Shown here: one piece after another, positions 27,434 to 36,404 of the stretch
How positions within the stretch are numbered: the stretch's first letter is position 1
Layout of the letters: every line of letters begins with the position of its first letter
Assembly (NCBI GenBank): GCA_044356555.1
Contig: JBIKWB010000012.1
Coordinates: 90,705 to 154,704, forward strand
Length of the DNA: 64,000 bases
Origin: Tous-C4FEB sp044356555
GTDB taxonomy: Bacteria > Verrucomicrobiota > Verrucomicrobiia > Opitutales > Opitutaceae
Reading direction: 5' to 3'
Position numbers and translations under genes: made by a program
Notes under the pieces: model-generated
What the model was told of the DNA's origin: nothing
Database searches by the model: none
What the model saw: only the letters and a program-made list of their open reading frames with translations

Positions 27434-30400
27434 ATGAATCGAACGAAAATTTTCGCCGCCGCCCCGCGATTGATGGTCCTCATCGTGGCGGTCTGGATCG
27501 GATCGACCGCCCGTGCCGTCGATTACAACCGCGATATCCGGCCCATCCTTTCGGAAAATTGTTTTGCCTGCCACGGTTTCGACGAGAAGGCCCGCAAGGC
27601 CAAGCTAAGGCTCGATGTCGCCGAGTTCGCCCACGCCGACCGCGACGGGTTCACGGCGTTCAAGCCCGGCGATCTCGCGAACAGCGAGGCCTGGCTGCGC
27701 ATCATCAGCCCCGAAGAGGACGAAGTGATGCCGCCGCCGGATTCCCATTCCAAGCTCACGGCCGCGCAGAAGGAAAAAATCAAACTCTGGATCGAGGCCG
27801 GTGCGAAGTATTCCGCGCACTGGGCGTTTGTCGCGCCGCAAAAATCGCCTCTACCGCGAATCGAAAATTCAAAATCGAAAATCGAAAATCCCATCGACGC
27901 GTTTGTGCAGGCGCAGCTCGTCGCGCAGAAGCTTCGGCCCGCGCCCGAGGCGGATCGCCGCACGCTGATTCGTCGGCTGGCGTTCGATCTCACGGGACTC
28001 CCGCCCTCGGTCGCGGAGGTCGAGGCCTTCGCCGCGGATCGCGCTCCGCACGCCGTCGAGCGGCTCGTTGATCGCCTGCTCGCGAGCCCGCACTTCGGCG
28101 AGCGGATGGCGCTCGATTGGCTCGACGCCGCGCGCTACGCCGACACCAACGGATTCTCCATCGACGGCGGCCGGCACCTCTGGCTCTGGCGCGACTGGGT
28201 GATCCAGGCGTTCAACGACAATCTGCCCTACGATCGCTTTCTCGCGACGCAACTTGCAGGTGATCTCTTTCCGAATCGCACCGAGTCTGACCAGATCGCG
28301 ACCGGATTTCAGCGCAACAACATGGTCACCCACGAGGGCGGCACGATTCCCGAGGAGAACCTCACCAACTATAACGCCGACCGCGTCAAAACCCTCGGCG
28401 AGGCCGTGTTGGGGCTCACGCTCGCCTGCGCCCAGTGCCATGACCACAAGTTCGACCCGATCACACAGAAGGATTATTTTCGCACGTTCGCATTTTTCAA
28501 TTCGCTCGGCGACAAAGGGCTCGACGGCAACGGCGGGGTGAATCCGGGACCGTTTGTCCGCGCCCGCACCGTGCTGAAAACCAACGATCAGCCCGTGCTG
28601 CGCGCGCGCATCGCGGCGCTCGAAGCCAAACTCGCGCAGCCCGATCCCGCGGTGCTCGGCGCCTGGGAATCGCGCGAGCGGGCGCGGCTCGCGGAGCGCG
28701 GCCGCGATCTCCAAGTGTTGCCGGTGAAGGTGGTGAAAGTTTCGACGCCGAACGCTTCGGTGCTCGAGATCGTGGGCGACGACCGCGTCAGGGTCATTCG
28801 CGGTGGTGAACTCGCCGCGTTTGATATCTTGGCCGAACTCCCGAAGACCGCCCGCCCGATCACCGGCCTGCGCGTCACGATGCATCCCCTGGCGGAGTTT
28901 CCACTCAACGGCTGGGGCAAGGGCACGCGCCTCAAGACCTCCCCGCTAGCCGCGCCCGGCCCGGCCGTCCCGGACCCCGCGGAGCCGGTGAAAAAGGGCA
29001 CTTTCAAACTTACGGCCATCGATGCGTCCATCGGCGCGTTGCCCGGCGATCAGGTTGACCTGAATAAACTCGAGACGTTTGCCCGCGTGACCGCCAGTTC
29101 GTGGGAAGCGGAGCATCCCGCCGTCGGCTGCCTCGACCGGCGCAGTGACTCGGGTTGGTCTCCCGATCCTGCCACCGACGGCCCCGTGCATCTCACCGCC
29201 ACGCTGGCCAAGCCGCTCGGCCAAGGGGCTGGGCCTTACTTAAACTTTCAGCTCGGCTTCGGTGCCGGGCGCGCCTTGCTGCCGGGCTTGATTCAAATCG
29301 CGGTGGTCACCGGCACCGACGATGGCACGGATCTGCCGGCCGCGGTCGTGGACGCGCTGGCGTTGGCCCCGGCGACGCGTCCGCCCGAGGCGACGGCGAC
29401 CCTTTGGGCGCAGTGCGCTCAACAGGCGACGGAGTTGTGGCGTGACCGGGTTGAACTCAAGAACGCCCGCGAGCAATTGGCCGCGCTCACCGAGCCGTTT
29501 CCGACGATGGTCATGGCCGTCGCCGCGGCTCCGCGCGACACGTTTATTTTGAACCGCGGCGACTACGCGCAGCCCGGGGAAAAGGTTGAGGTAGGCACCC
29601 CCGCCGCGCTGCCGCCGATGCCGGCCGGTGCGCCGCAGAACCGACTCGGGCTCGCGCAATGGATCACAATGAAGGAAAATCCCCTCACCGCCCGGGTGGC
29701 GGTGAATCGCATCTGGAAGTTATTTTTTGGCGAAGGTTTGGTCGGCACGTTGGCCGATTTTGGTTTGCAGGGCGATTGGCCCACGCACCCGGAGCTGCTC
29801 GATTGGCTCGCGGTTGATTTCGTCGAGAGCGGTTGGGATGTGAAGCGCCTCGTGCGGCTGATCGTGACGAGCGAGACCTATCGCCAGAGCTCGGCCGCGA
29901 CCGCCGGGCAATTGGAGACCGACCCGGCCAATCAGCTGCTGGCGCGCGGGCCGCGTTTTCGGCTGCCGGCGGAATTTGTGCGCGATCAGGCGCTGGCCGT
30001 CAGCGGCCTGCTGGTGCCGCGGCTCGGCGGACCAAGCGTGAATCCCTACGCGCCCGGCGACATGTGGCGCGAGGTTAGCCATTATGGGAGCACACCGGCG
30101 ACGGCGCAGACGTTTGTGCAGGATCACGGCGAGAAACTTTACCGGCGCTCGCTCTACACGTATTTGAAGCGCACGGCGCCGCCGCCGAACATGGCTGCCT
30201 TCGACGCGCCCAACCGCGAGGTCTGTACGGTAGCGCGCAGCACCACCAACACCCCGCTTCAGGCGCTGGTGACGTTGAACGACCCCCAATTCGTCGAAGC
30301 CTCACGAGTGTTGGCGGAACGGGTGCTCGCCCAGCCGGGCGACGATGCGGCGCGCTTGCGCTGGGCTTTTGGCGCGACGGTTTCCCGGTCGCCCGAGGCC

Positions 30401-30595
30401 GCCGAGTTCGGCGTGATCGAGTCGGCCCTGCGGCGCGAACGTCAGCACTATGCTAAAGACACCCCGGCCGCGCTCGCGTTGCTCGCGGTCGGTGAGTCGC
30501 CCCGGGACGAACGTCTCCGGCCGGCGGAGCACGCAGCTTGGACCCAAGTCGCATCGCTACTCTTCAATTTGAGTGAAACCATTACCCGCAACTGA
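27434..30595 (+). CDS. PSCyt1-DUF1549-DUF1553 cytochrome-type protein
   Basis: 1053 residues from the ATG at 27434, where a signal peptide begins (MNRTKIFAAAPRLMVLIVAV). A haem-binding motif CFACHG (Cys43, Cys46, His47) marks the PSCyt1 domain. DUF1549 follows with LDWLDAARYADTNGFSIDGG and a second Cys pair CAQCHDHKFDP near residue 332. The DUF1553 domain fills the C-terminal third (NRIWKLFFGEGLVGTLADFG and related). These planctomycete/verrucomicrobial proteins occur beside DUF1501 proteins and sulfatases; a redox step in glycan degradation has been suggested, but the reaction is unproven. The linker at residues 142-153 is encoded by a tandem AAAATCG-type repeat. Confidence 0.9.
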   Translation: MNRTKIFAAAPRLMVLIVAVWIGSTARAVDYNRDIRPILSENCFACHGFDEKARKAKLRLDVAEFAHADRDGFTAFKPGDLANSEAWLRIISPEEDEVMPPPDSHSKLTAAQKEKIKLWIEAGAKYSAHWAFVAPQKSPLPRIENSKSKIENPIDAFVQAQLVAQKLRPAPEADRRTLIRRLAFDLTGLPPSVAEVEAFAADRAPHAVERLVDRLLASPHFGERMALDWLDAARYADTNGFSIDGGRHLWLWRDWVIQAFNDNLPYDRFLATQLAGDLFPNRTESDQIATGFQRNNMVTHEGGTIPEENLTNYNADRVKTLGEAVLGLTLACAQCHDHKFDPITQKDYFRTFAFFNSLGDKGLDGNGGVNPGPFVRARTVLKTNDQPVLRARIAALEAKLAQPDPAVLGAWESRERARLAERGRDLQVLPVKVVKVSTPNASVLEIVGDDRVRVIRGGELAAFDILAELPKTARPITGLRVTMHPLAEFPLNGWGKGTRLKTSPLAAPGPAVPDPAEPVKKGTFKLTAIDASIGALPGDQVDLNKLETFARVTASSWEAEHPAVGCLDRRSDSGWSPDPATDGPVHLTATLAKPLGQGAGPYLNFQLGFGAGRALLPGLIQIAVVTGTDDGTDLPAAVVDALALAPATRPPEATATLWAQCAQQATELWRDRVELKNAREQLAALTEPFPTMVMAVAAAPRDTFILNRGDYAQPGEKVEVGTPAALPPMPAGAPQNRLGLAQWITMKENPLTARVAVNRIWKLFFGEGLVGTLADFGLQGDWPTHPELLDWLAVDFVESGWDVKRLVRLIVTSETYRQSSAATAGQLETDPANQLLARGPRFRLPAEFVRDQALAVSGLLVPRLGGPSVNPYAPGDMWREVSHYGSTPATAQTFVQDHGEKLYRRSLYTYLKRTAPPPNMAAFDAPNREVCTVARSTTNTPLQALVTLNDPQFVEASRVLAERVLAQPGDDAARLRWAFGATVSRSPEAAEFGVIESALRRERQHYAKDTPAALALLAVGESPRDERLRPAEHAAWTQVASLLFNLSETITRN
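27861..27890 (+). repeat. In-frame AT-rich tandem repeat inside the PSCyt1/DUF1549 gene
   Basis: Three to four imperfect units of TCGAAAA(T) type lie inside the coding frame and encode IENSKSKIENP, in the variable linker between the cytochrome and DUF1549 domains. The block is far more AT-rich than the gene around it. Confidence 0.7.
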
Positions 30596-30597
30596 CC

Positions 30598-32076
30598 ATG
30601 CAACCGGCTCACGATTATCTCCGTCATCTCACCCGTCGCACCTTTATCGGTCGTAACGCCCGCGGGATCGGCGGCGTCGCGCTCGGCGCCCTGCTTTCAT
30701 CCGACCTCGCCCTCGCGTTGGGTGCGCCCGGTGCGGCCGGCGGGGCGGTCGGCAAGGGGCTGCCCGGTCTGCCGCATTTCGCGCCCAAGGCGAAGCGCGT
30801 GCTGTGTCTGTTCCAAAGCGGCGGCCTCTCGCACGTCGATCTCTTCGACGATAAGCCCATGCTGCACCGGCACGCCGGGCTTGACCTGCCCGCCTCGATC
30901 AAAGGCACGCAGCGCATTACCGGCATGACGAGCAACCAGAGCGCGTTCCCGGTCGTGCCGCCATTGATGACCGGCAAGCGCTGCGGCAAACATGGGACGT
31001 GGATCAGCGATCTGTTGCCCAATATTCAGACGATTGCGGACGATATCTGCATCATCAAAAGCCTGCACACCGAGGCGATCAACCACGACCCCGCGATCAC
31101 CTACATGAACACGGGGAATCAGTTGCCCGGTTATGCCAGCATGGGGGCTTGGGCGAGCTACGGTCTCGGCACGGAGAACCAAAATCTGCCTGCGTTCATC
31201 GCCATGGTTTCGCAAGGCACGGGAAAAAACCCCGGCCAGCCGATTTTCTCCCGTCTTTGGAGCAGCGGATTTCTCCCCGCCTCGCACCAAGGCGTCGGCT
31301 TGCGGGCCGGAGCCAACCCCGTGCTCTACCTCAACAATCCTCCCGGCGTGGACCGCCCCCAACGCCGGGCGATGCTCGACGATCTGGCGAAACTCAACCA
31401 CCGCCGCGCGGCCGAGCTCGGTGATCCGGAGACCGTGGCGCGCATCGACGCCTACGAGATGGCATTTCGGATGCAGACTTCCGTGCCCGAGCTGACCGAT
31501 ATCAGTCAGGAGTCGGAGGCGACGTTGGCCGACTACGGTCCCGAGGTGAAAAAGCCCGGCAGTTACGCGGCCAATTGTCTGCTCGCCCGCCGGCTGCTTG
31601 AGCGGGATGTGCGCTTCGTGCAGCTCTTTCACCGGGGCTGGGATCAACACATTGCGATGGCCCGGCAGTTGCCGAACCAATGCCGCGACATCGACCAGCC
31701 GACCGCCGCGCTGATCCGGGATTTGAAACAGCGCGGTCTGTTGGAGGACACGCTCGTGGTGTTTGCGACCGAGTTTGGCCGGACCGTCTTCAGCCAAGGC
31801 AAACTGGGCGATCCCAACAGCGGGCGCGACCATCACGGGCGGGCGTTCACTGTTTGGCTCGCCGGTGGCGGCATCAAGGGCGGCATGGAATACGGCGCGA
31901 CCGATGATTTTTGCTACAACATCACGGAGAACCCGGTGCACCTGCGCGATCTGCACGCGACGATTCTGCACTGTCTCGGGATTGATCACGCGCGGTTCAC
32001 CCATCGCTTCCGCGGCCTCAACGCCCGCCTCACCGGCGTCGAAGAAGCGCACGTGGTCCGGGCGATTCTGGCGTAG
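30598..32076 (+). CDS. DUF1501 protein with twin-arginine signal
   Basis: 492 residues, starting two bases after the preceding stop codon. The N-terminus is a Tat signal: twin arginines at 13-14 in LTRRTFIGRNARG, followed by the hydrophobic GIGGVALGALLSSDLALAL. The body has DUF1501 features (CLFQSGGLSHVDLFDDKPML, DLLPNIQTIADDICIIKSLH, VFATEFGRT) with a sulfatase/phosphatase-like fold. It is the regular partner of DUF1549/DUF1553 proteins and is exported folded, possibly with a metal bound. Its function is not established. The TAG stop codon is supplied by a REP-like element (32073-32137). A TatA gene lies at 63340-63720. Confidence 0.9.
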   Translation: MQPAHDYLRHLTRRTFIGRNARGIGGVALGALLSSDLALALGAPGAAGGAVGKGLPGLPHFAPKAKRVLCLFQSGGLSHVDLFDDKPMLHRHAGLDLPASIKGTQRITGMTSNQSAFPVVPPLMTGKRCGKHGTWISDLLPNIQTIADDICIIKSLHTEAINHDPAITYMNTGNQLPGYASMGAWASYGLGTENQNLPAFIAMVSQGTGKNPGQPIFSRLWSSGFLPASHQGVGLRAGANPVLYLNNPPGVDRPQRRAMLDDLAKLNHRRAAELGDPETVARIDAYEMAFRMQTSVPELTDISQESEATLADYGPEVKKPGSYAANCLLARRLLERDVRFVQLFHRGWDQHIAMARQLPNQCRDIDQPTAALIRDLKQRGLLEDTLVVFATEFGRTVFSQGKLGDPNSGRDHHGRAFTVWLAGGGIKGGMEYGATDDFCYNITENPVHLRDLHATILHCLGIDHARFTHRFRGLNARLTGVEEAHVVRAILA

Positions 32077-32137
32077 GAGCGCGCTTGCGCGCGATGCGTG
32101 CGGCGCGGCGAAAAATCGCCCGCCAGCGGGCTCCTAC
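32073..32137. repeat. GTAG-bounded REP-like element, copy 2
   Basis: It begins GTAGGAGC and ends GCTCCTAC, with internal hairpins GCGCGC-TT-GCGCGC and CCCGC-CA-GCGGG, the same plan as copy 1 at 7337-7415. Its first bases provide the TAG stop of the DUF1501 gene. Confidence 0.75.
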
Positions 32138-32175
32138 CGGCGGAGTTGCTCCCCGCTGCATTTTGACCCAACCCA

Positions 32176-32193
32176 TGGGACCATTTTGTCCCA
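32176..32193. promoter_or_regulatory. Short inverted repeat upstream of clpB
   Basis: TGGGAC and GTCCCA form 6-base inverted arms around CATTTT, about 90 bases before the clpB start. It is not a CIRCE element, and no convincing heat-shock sigma promoter was found nearby. It could be an operator, but arms this short occur by chance. Confidence 0.25.
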
Positions 32194-32283
32194 CTGTCCC
32201 GCTTGGAAACGTCGTTCGCCCGGACTCCGCGGGGGAAATCACCCCATCGCAATTTGGCGCGGGGCGTGCGATAGATAATCATC

Positions 32284-34893
32284 ATGGATACCGCCAAACT
32301 CACCCAGATGTCGCGTCAGGCTGTCACCGACGCGCAAAACGTCGCCCGCCGGCTCAACCACAACGAGGTGGACACCTGGCACCTGCTCTCCGCGTTGCTC
32401 ACACAGGAGAACGGGCTGGTCTCCGGTATCGTCGACAAACTTGGCCTCACCGCCGCCGCGCTTGCGCTCGCGGTGGACCGCGAGCTGGAGCGCCTGCCAA
32501 AAGTCACGGGCAGCGTCGATACCTCGAAAATCTACGTCACGCAGGCCCTCAACGACGTGCTCACCCGGGCCGAAGAGGAAGCAAAGTCGCTCAAGGATGA
32601 TTTTGTCTCCGTCGAGCATCTGCTGCTCGGTCTCCTCGACGTGGCCAAGCCCGAGAGCCTCAAAAAACTCTTCAAGAGCTTCGACTTGGACCGGGCCAAG
32701 GTGCTCAAGACCCTAAAAGACGTGCGCGGCAACCAGCGCGTCACCACCGACAACCCTGAGGCGACCTACGCCGCCCTGGAGAAATACGGCGTCGATCTCG
32801 TGGCTCAGGCGCGCAAGGGGAAAATGGATCCGGTGATCGGCCGCGATGAAGAGATTCGCCGCACGATCCGCATTCTTTCCCGCAAGACGAAAAACAATCC
32901 CGTCCTCATCGGCGAGCCCGGCGTGGGTAAGACCGCCATCGTCGAAGGCCTCGCGCAGCGCATTTTGCGCGGTGACGTGCCCGAGGGCCTCAAAGACAAG
33001 ACCATCTTCTCCCTAGATATGGGCGCGCTCGTCGCCGGCGCGAAGTATCGCGGCGAATTCGAGGAACGTCTCAAGGCCGTGCTCAATGAGGTGAAACAAG
33101 CCGATGGCCGGATCATCCTCTTTATCGACGAGCTCCACACCATCGTCGGCGCCGGCAAGACCGAAGGTGCGATGGACGCGGGCAACCTGCTCAAACCCAT
33201 GCTCGCGCGCGGCGAGCTGCACTGTATCGGTGCCACCACGCTCGACGAGTATCGGCTGCACATTGAGAAGGATGCGGCGCTCGAGCGGCGTTTCCAGCCC
33301 GTCGTCGTTGACCAGCCCACCGTCGAGGATGCGTTGTCCATTTTGCGCGGCATTAAGGAGCGCTTCGAGCTGCACCACGGCGTGCGCATCCAAGATAACG
33401 CGCTCGTCGCCGCCGTGACGCTCTCGAATCGTTACATCACCGACCGCTTTCTGCCCGACAAAGCCATCGACCTCATGGACGAGGCCTGCGCGATGATCCG
33501 CACCGAGATGGACTCGATGCCACAGGAACTCGACGAACTCACCCGCAAGGTCCTCCGCCTGGAAATCGAGGAGACGGCGCTCGCGAAGGAGAAAGACGAC
33601 GCCAGCAAGCGCCGGCTCGACGCTCTTCGCTCCGAACTCGCCGAGGCGCGTGAGAAATCCAAGGGCATCAAACTCCACTGGGAAAAAGAAAAAGCCTCGG
33701 TCCAGAAAACCCGAAAACTGCGCGAGGAAATCGATGCGACCCGCATCGAGATGGACAAAGCCGAGCGCGGTTACGACCTCAACAAGGTGGCCGAGCTCCG
33801 CCACGGCAAACTCCCGCAGATGGAAGAGGAGTTGAAGAAGCTGGAGAAGAAAGGCCGTGAGCAGACCACACTGTTCAAAGAAGAAGTTTCCGAGGAAGAG
33901 ATCGCCGAGGTCGTCTCCAAGTGGAGCGGCGTGCCCGTCACGCGTCTGGTCGAGGGAGAGAAAGACAAGCTTCTCCGCCTCGAAGACGTATTGCATCAAC
34001 GCGTGATCGGCCAGCACGAGGCCGTGACGCTGGTGACCGAGGCGATTCTGCGCGCGCGCAGCGGCATCAAAGACCCGCGGCGTCCGGTCGGAAGTTTTCT
34101 GTTTCTCGGCCCCACGGGCGTCGGCAAAACCGAGCTGGCGAAGGCGCTCGCCGAGACGCTGTTCGACACCGAAGGCGCGCTGGTGCGCATCGACATGTCC
34201 GAATACATGGAGAAGCACAGCGTTTCGCGCCTGATCGGCGCGCCTCCGGGCTATGTCGGCTACGACGAGGGCGGCCAGCTCACCGAGGCCGTGCGCCGCA
34301 AGCCCTACGCCGTGATCCTTTTCGATGAGATCGAGAAGGCGCATCCGGACGTGTTCAACGTCCTGCTCCAAGTACTCGACGACGGCCGCATCACGGATTC
34401 GCAGGGCCGCACCGTGGATTTCAAGAACACCGTCATCATCATGACCTCAAACCTCGGTTCGCGCTTCCTCCTCGAAGGCGTGACCGGTGACACGATCCCG
34501 GAAAGCGTGCGCGAGAGCGTCATGATGGAGCTGCGGAAGAGTTTCCGCCCCGAGTTCCTCAACCGAATCGACGAGACGATTCTCTTTAAGCCACTGACCC
34601 TTGAGGAAATCACCAGTATCGTGGACCTGTTGCTCGCCGATCTGAACAAACGCCTCGCCGACCGCCGGGTCACCGTGGTGCTCGACAAAAAGGCAAAAGA
34701 CTGGGCCGCCGAGAAGGGCTACGATCCGGTCTTCGGCGCCCGTCCGTTGAAGCGCTTCCTGCAACGCCACATCGAGACGCAGCTCGCCCGCGGACTCATT
34801 GCCGGCGAAGTGGAGGAGGGCTCCACGGTCAACTTTGTGGTCAAGGACGATGGACTGACGCGGGTCCAGACCGCGAAAACCGTTAAGAAGTAA
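32284..34893 (+). CDS. clpB: ATP-dependent disaggregase ClpB
   Basis: 869 residues, the usual ClpB length. In order: N-terminal double Clp repeat (about 1-145), first AAA+ domain with Walker A GEPGVGKT (Lys216) and GAKYRGEFEERLK, a long coiled-coil middle domain around 410-530 (RRLDALRSELAEAREKSKGI), then the second AAA+ domain with GPTGVGKTE (Lys615), IDMSEYMEKHSVSRLIGAPP and a C-terminal D2-small domain. The middle domain separates it from ClpA and ClpC. With DnaK it extracts and refolds aggregated protein in the cytoplasm. It stands alone with its own upstream region, as expected for a heat-shock gene. Confidence 0.97.
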   Translation: MDTAKLTQMSRQAVTDAQNVARRLNHNEVDTWHLLSALLTQENGLVSGIVDKLGLTAAALALAVDRELERLPKVTGSVDTSKIYVTQALNDVLTRAEEEAKSLKDDFVSVEHLLLGLLDVAKPESLKKLFKSFDLDRAKVLKTLKDVRGNQRVTTDNPEATYAALEKYGVDLVAQARKGKMDPVIGRDEEIRRTIRILSRKTKNNPVLIGEPGVGKTAIVEGLAQRILRGDVPEGLKDKTIFSLDMGALVAGAKYRGEFEERLKAVLNEVKQADGRIILFIDELHTIVGAGKTEGAMDAGNLLKPMLARGELHCIGATTLDEYRLHIEKDAALERRFQPVVVDQPTVEDALSILRGIKERFELHHGVRIQDNALVAAVTLSNRYITDRFLPDKAIDLMDEACAMIRTEMDSMPQELDELTRKVLRLEIEETALAKEKDDASKRRLDALRSELAEAREKSKGIKLHWEKEKASVQKTRKLREEIDATRIEMDKAERGYDLNKVAELRHGKLPQMEEELKKLEKKGREQTTLFKEEVSEEEIAEVVSKWSGVPVTRLVEGEKDKLLRLEDVLHQRVIGQHEAVTLVTEAILRARSGIKDPRRPVGSFLFLGPTGVGKTELAKALAETLFDTEGALVRIDMSEYMEKHSVSRLIGAPPGYVGYDEGGQLTEAVRRKPYAVILFDEIEKAHPDVFNVLLQVLDDGRITDSQGRTVDFKNTVIIMTSNLGSRFLLEGVTGDTIPESVRESVMMELRKSFRPEFLNRIDETILFKPLTLEEITSIVDLLLADLNKRLADRRVTVVLDKKAKDWAAEKGYDPVFGARPLKRFLQRHIETQLARGLIAGEVEEGSTVNFVVKDDGLTRVQTAKTVKK

Positions 34894-34926
34894 GGTCGAA
34901 GGCGAAGCGGGCCCGGTGCCCTTTAG

Positions 34927-35019
34927 CCGTTAGCCCGGAGCTCTCGCCGGGCTGAGGATTTCTCGCGACCTTGGGCGGGCTGGAACGGCGACGCTCTCGT
35001 CGCCGGATTCGCCCTTCGA
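34927..35019. other. Two adjacent hairpins after clpB
   Basis: AGCCCGG/CCGGGCT (7 bp) and, about 45 bases on, CGGCGACG/CGTCGCCG (8 bp) both enclose loops containing CTCT. Neither is followed by a clear T-tract, so they are weak terminators at best; they lie between clpB and psd. Confidence 0.4.
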
Positions 35020-35101
35020 AAAAGCATCTGCTCGCGAGGCGATCCGGCCTCGTTTTTGGATCGCTGTTTCCATCACGCGATTTCTCCTTTGCGCCCGTGC
35101 C

Positions 35102-36046
35102 ATGAAACGTGACCGTTGTGAGATGTCCGCCGCACCCATTCGCTACTACGACCGCTACGAAAAGGCTCTGAAGACCGAGCAGATCTACGGCGAGGGCTGG
35201 CTGCGTTTCGCCTATAAGAATCCGGCCGGATTGTTCTTCGTGTGGTTACTCGCGAAGCGCGCGTGGTTTTCGCAATGGTATGGGCGGAAGATGACCAAGC
35301 GGGTCAGTGCGCTGGAGATCATCCCTTTCATCACGAAGTACGGGCTCAACGTGGATGAATTCGCGAAGTCGCCGTTCGACTACAAAACCTTCAACGAGTT
35401 CTTCTATCGTGCCCTGAAGCCGGAGGCCCGGCCGATCGCGCCCGAGCCCGATGTGGCGATCTTCCCGGCCGACGGCCGGCACCTCGTCTTTCAGGATGTA
35501 GACACGGTCGAGGGTTTTTACGTCAAGGGGATGAAGTTCACCCTCGCCGAGCTTTTTGGCGAAGCGGCCTTGCCCGAGGATCAACGCGTGCTCGCTCAAA
35601 AATTTGCCGGCGGGGCGATGGTGATCTCTCGCCTGTGCCCGGTGGACTACCACCGGTTTCACTTCGCGGTCGGCGGCACACCCGGCGACGCGAAGATCAT
35701 CAACGGTTGGTTGTTTTCCGTCAGCCCCATCGCGCTCCGGCGCAACATCGGCTACTTGGTGGAGAACAAGCGCGCGCTCACCGTGATCACGGCACCAAGA
35801 TTTGGGGAGGTTGCGATGTTGGAGGTGGGCGCGACGAACGTCGGCAGCATTGTCCAGAGCTTCGTCTTCGGCCGCGATTACGCCAAGGGCGACGAAAAGG
35901 GGCTGTTCGCTTTCGGCGGCTCGTGCGTGATCACGATTTTCCAAAAAGGCCGGATCGCCTTCGACGCCGACGTGCTCGCCCAGAGCGCTGATTACATCGA
36001 GACCTACGCCAAGATGGGTGACCGCCTCGGGGTCGCGCCACGCTGA
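35102..36046 (+). CDS. psd: Phosphatidylserine decarboxylase
   Basis: 314 residues. The N-terminal WLRFAYKNPAGLFFVWLLAK is a membrane-associated region. The catalytic segments FPADGRHLVF, SRLCPVDYHRFHF and EVGATNVGSIVQSF are in order. The self-cleavage site is FAFGGSCVITIF: cleavage between Gly273 and Ser274 would create the pyruvoyl group. The residue after Ser is Cys, where most family members have Ser or Thr. The enzyme makes phosphatidylethanolamine at the inner membrane. An in-frame ATG at 35123 is an alternative start, and neither has a clear Shine-Dalgarno sequence. Confidence 0.92.
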   Translation: MKRDRCEMSAAPIRYYDRYEKALKTEQIYGEGWLRFAYKNPAGLFFVWLLAKRAWFSQWYGRKMTKRVSALEIIPFITKYGLNVDEFAKSPFDYKTFNEFFYRALKPEARPIAPEPDVAIFPADGRHLVFQDVDTVEGFYVKGMKFTLAELFGEAALPEDQRVLAQKFAGGAMVISRLCPVDYHRFHFAVGGTPGDAKIINGWLFSVSPIALRRNIGYLVENKRALTVITAPRFGEVAMLEVGATNVGSIVQSFVFGRDYAKGDEKGLFAFGGSCVITIFQKGRIAFDADVLAQSADYIETYAKMGDRLGVAPR

Positions 36047-36056
36047 AGAGGCGTTT

Positions 36057-36140
36057 TGGTGCTCGGGACAGGACTCGAACCTGCACGCCTTACGGCACGG
36101 GCTTCTAAGACCCGCATGTCTGCCATTCCATCACCCGAGC
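36057..36140 (-). tRNA. tRNA-Leu (anticodon UAG)
   Basis: Read on the minus strand from 36140: acceptor stem GCTCGGG pairs with CCCGAGC, the T arm contains GGTTCGAGTCC, and the anticodon stem CGGGT/GCCCG encloses the loop CTTAGAA, giving anticodon UAG. A long variable arm (TGCC-GTAA-GGCG) marks a class II tRNA. The 3' ACCA is encoded (36060-36057). Confidence 0.96.
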
Positions 36141-36240
36141 GACGAACCGCAGCAAGTTGAAGAGGTCCGGCCGAGCGGGCGAGCACGATTACTAGCCGGT
36201 GACGACCAGAGCGTAACCCGAGGTGAAGTCCGTGATTGAG

Positions 36241-36263
36241 GTGGCATGGGCGTCCCGCCCATG
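36241..36263. repeat. GTGGCATGGGCGTCCCGCC repeat, half copy
   Basis: GTGGCATGGGCGTCCCGCCC followed by ATGG, nearly identical to the start of the palindromic copy at 39405-39434. Repeats of this sequence type are widespread in Verrucomicrobia and relatives. Confidence 0.65.
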
Positions 36264-36309
36264 GAATCGGAAATGACGTGGCAAGATGTCTGCTCGTTCA
36301 CGGGTCAGA

Positions 36310-36337
36310 GGCTCGGCTACGGGCTTACCGAGCCCGT
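36310..36337. promoter_or_regulatory. Two mutually exclusive hairpins upstream of the esterase lipoprotein
   Basis: GGCTCGG (36310-36316) can pair with CCGAGCC (36328-36334). ACGGGCT (36319-36325) can instead pair with AGCCCGT (36331-36337). Both use the same bases, 70-95 bases before the start codon, as in a switch-like leader. It could also be repeat debris. Confidence 0.3.
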
Positions 36338-36404
36338 GCCGTCGGCCAGTGCCCACGCACGTGGTGTTTACAAAGCGCGCGTCGTAGGCCGCATTCTTGA
36401 GTTC

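Noticed and set aside
32176..32193. CIRCE-like HrcA operator before clpB
   Set aside because: The sequence does not match the TTAGCACTC-N9-GAGTGCTAA consensus; only a short GTCCC palindrome is present.
32202..32250. Possible heat-shock sigma promoter (CTTGGAAAC and CCCCATCGC) before clpB
   Set aside because: The spacing between the two elements is about 40 bases from start to start, far from the 13-15 base spacer needed.
36057..36140. tRNA-Leu as an integration site for a mobile element
   Set aside because: No integrase catalytic gene and no repeated tRNA 3' end were found nearby.
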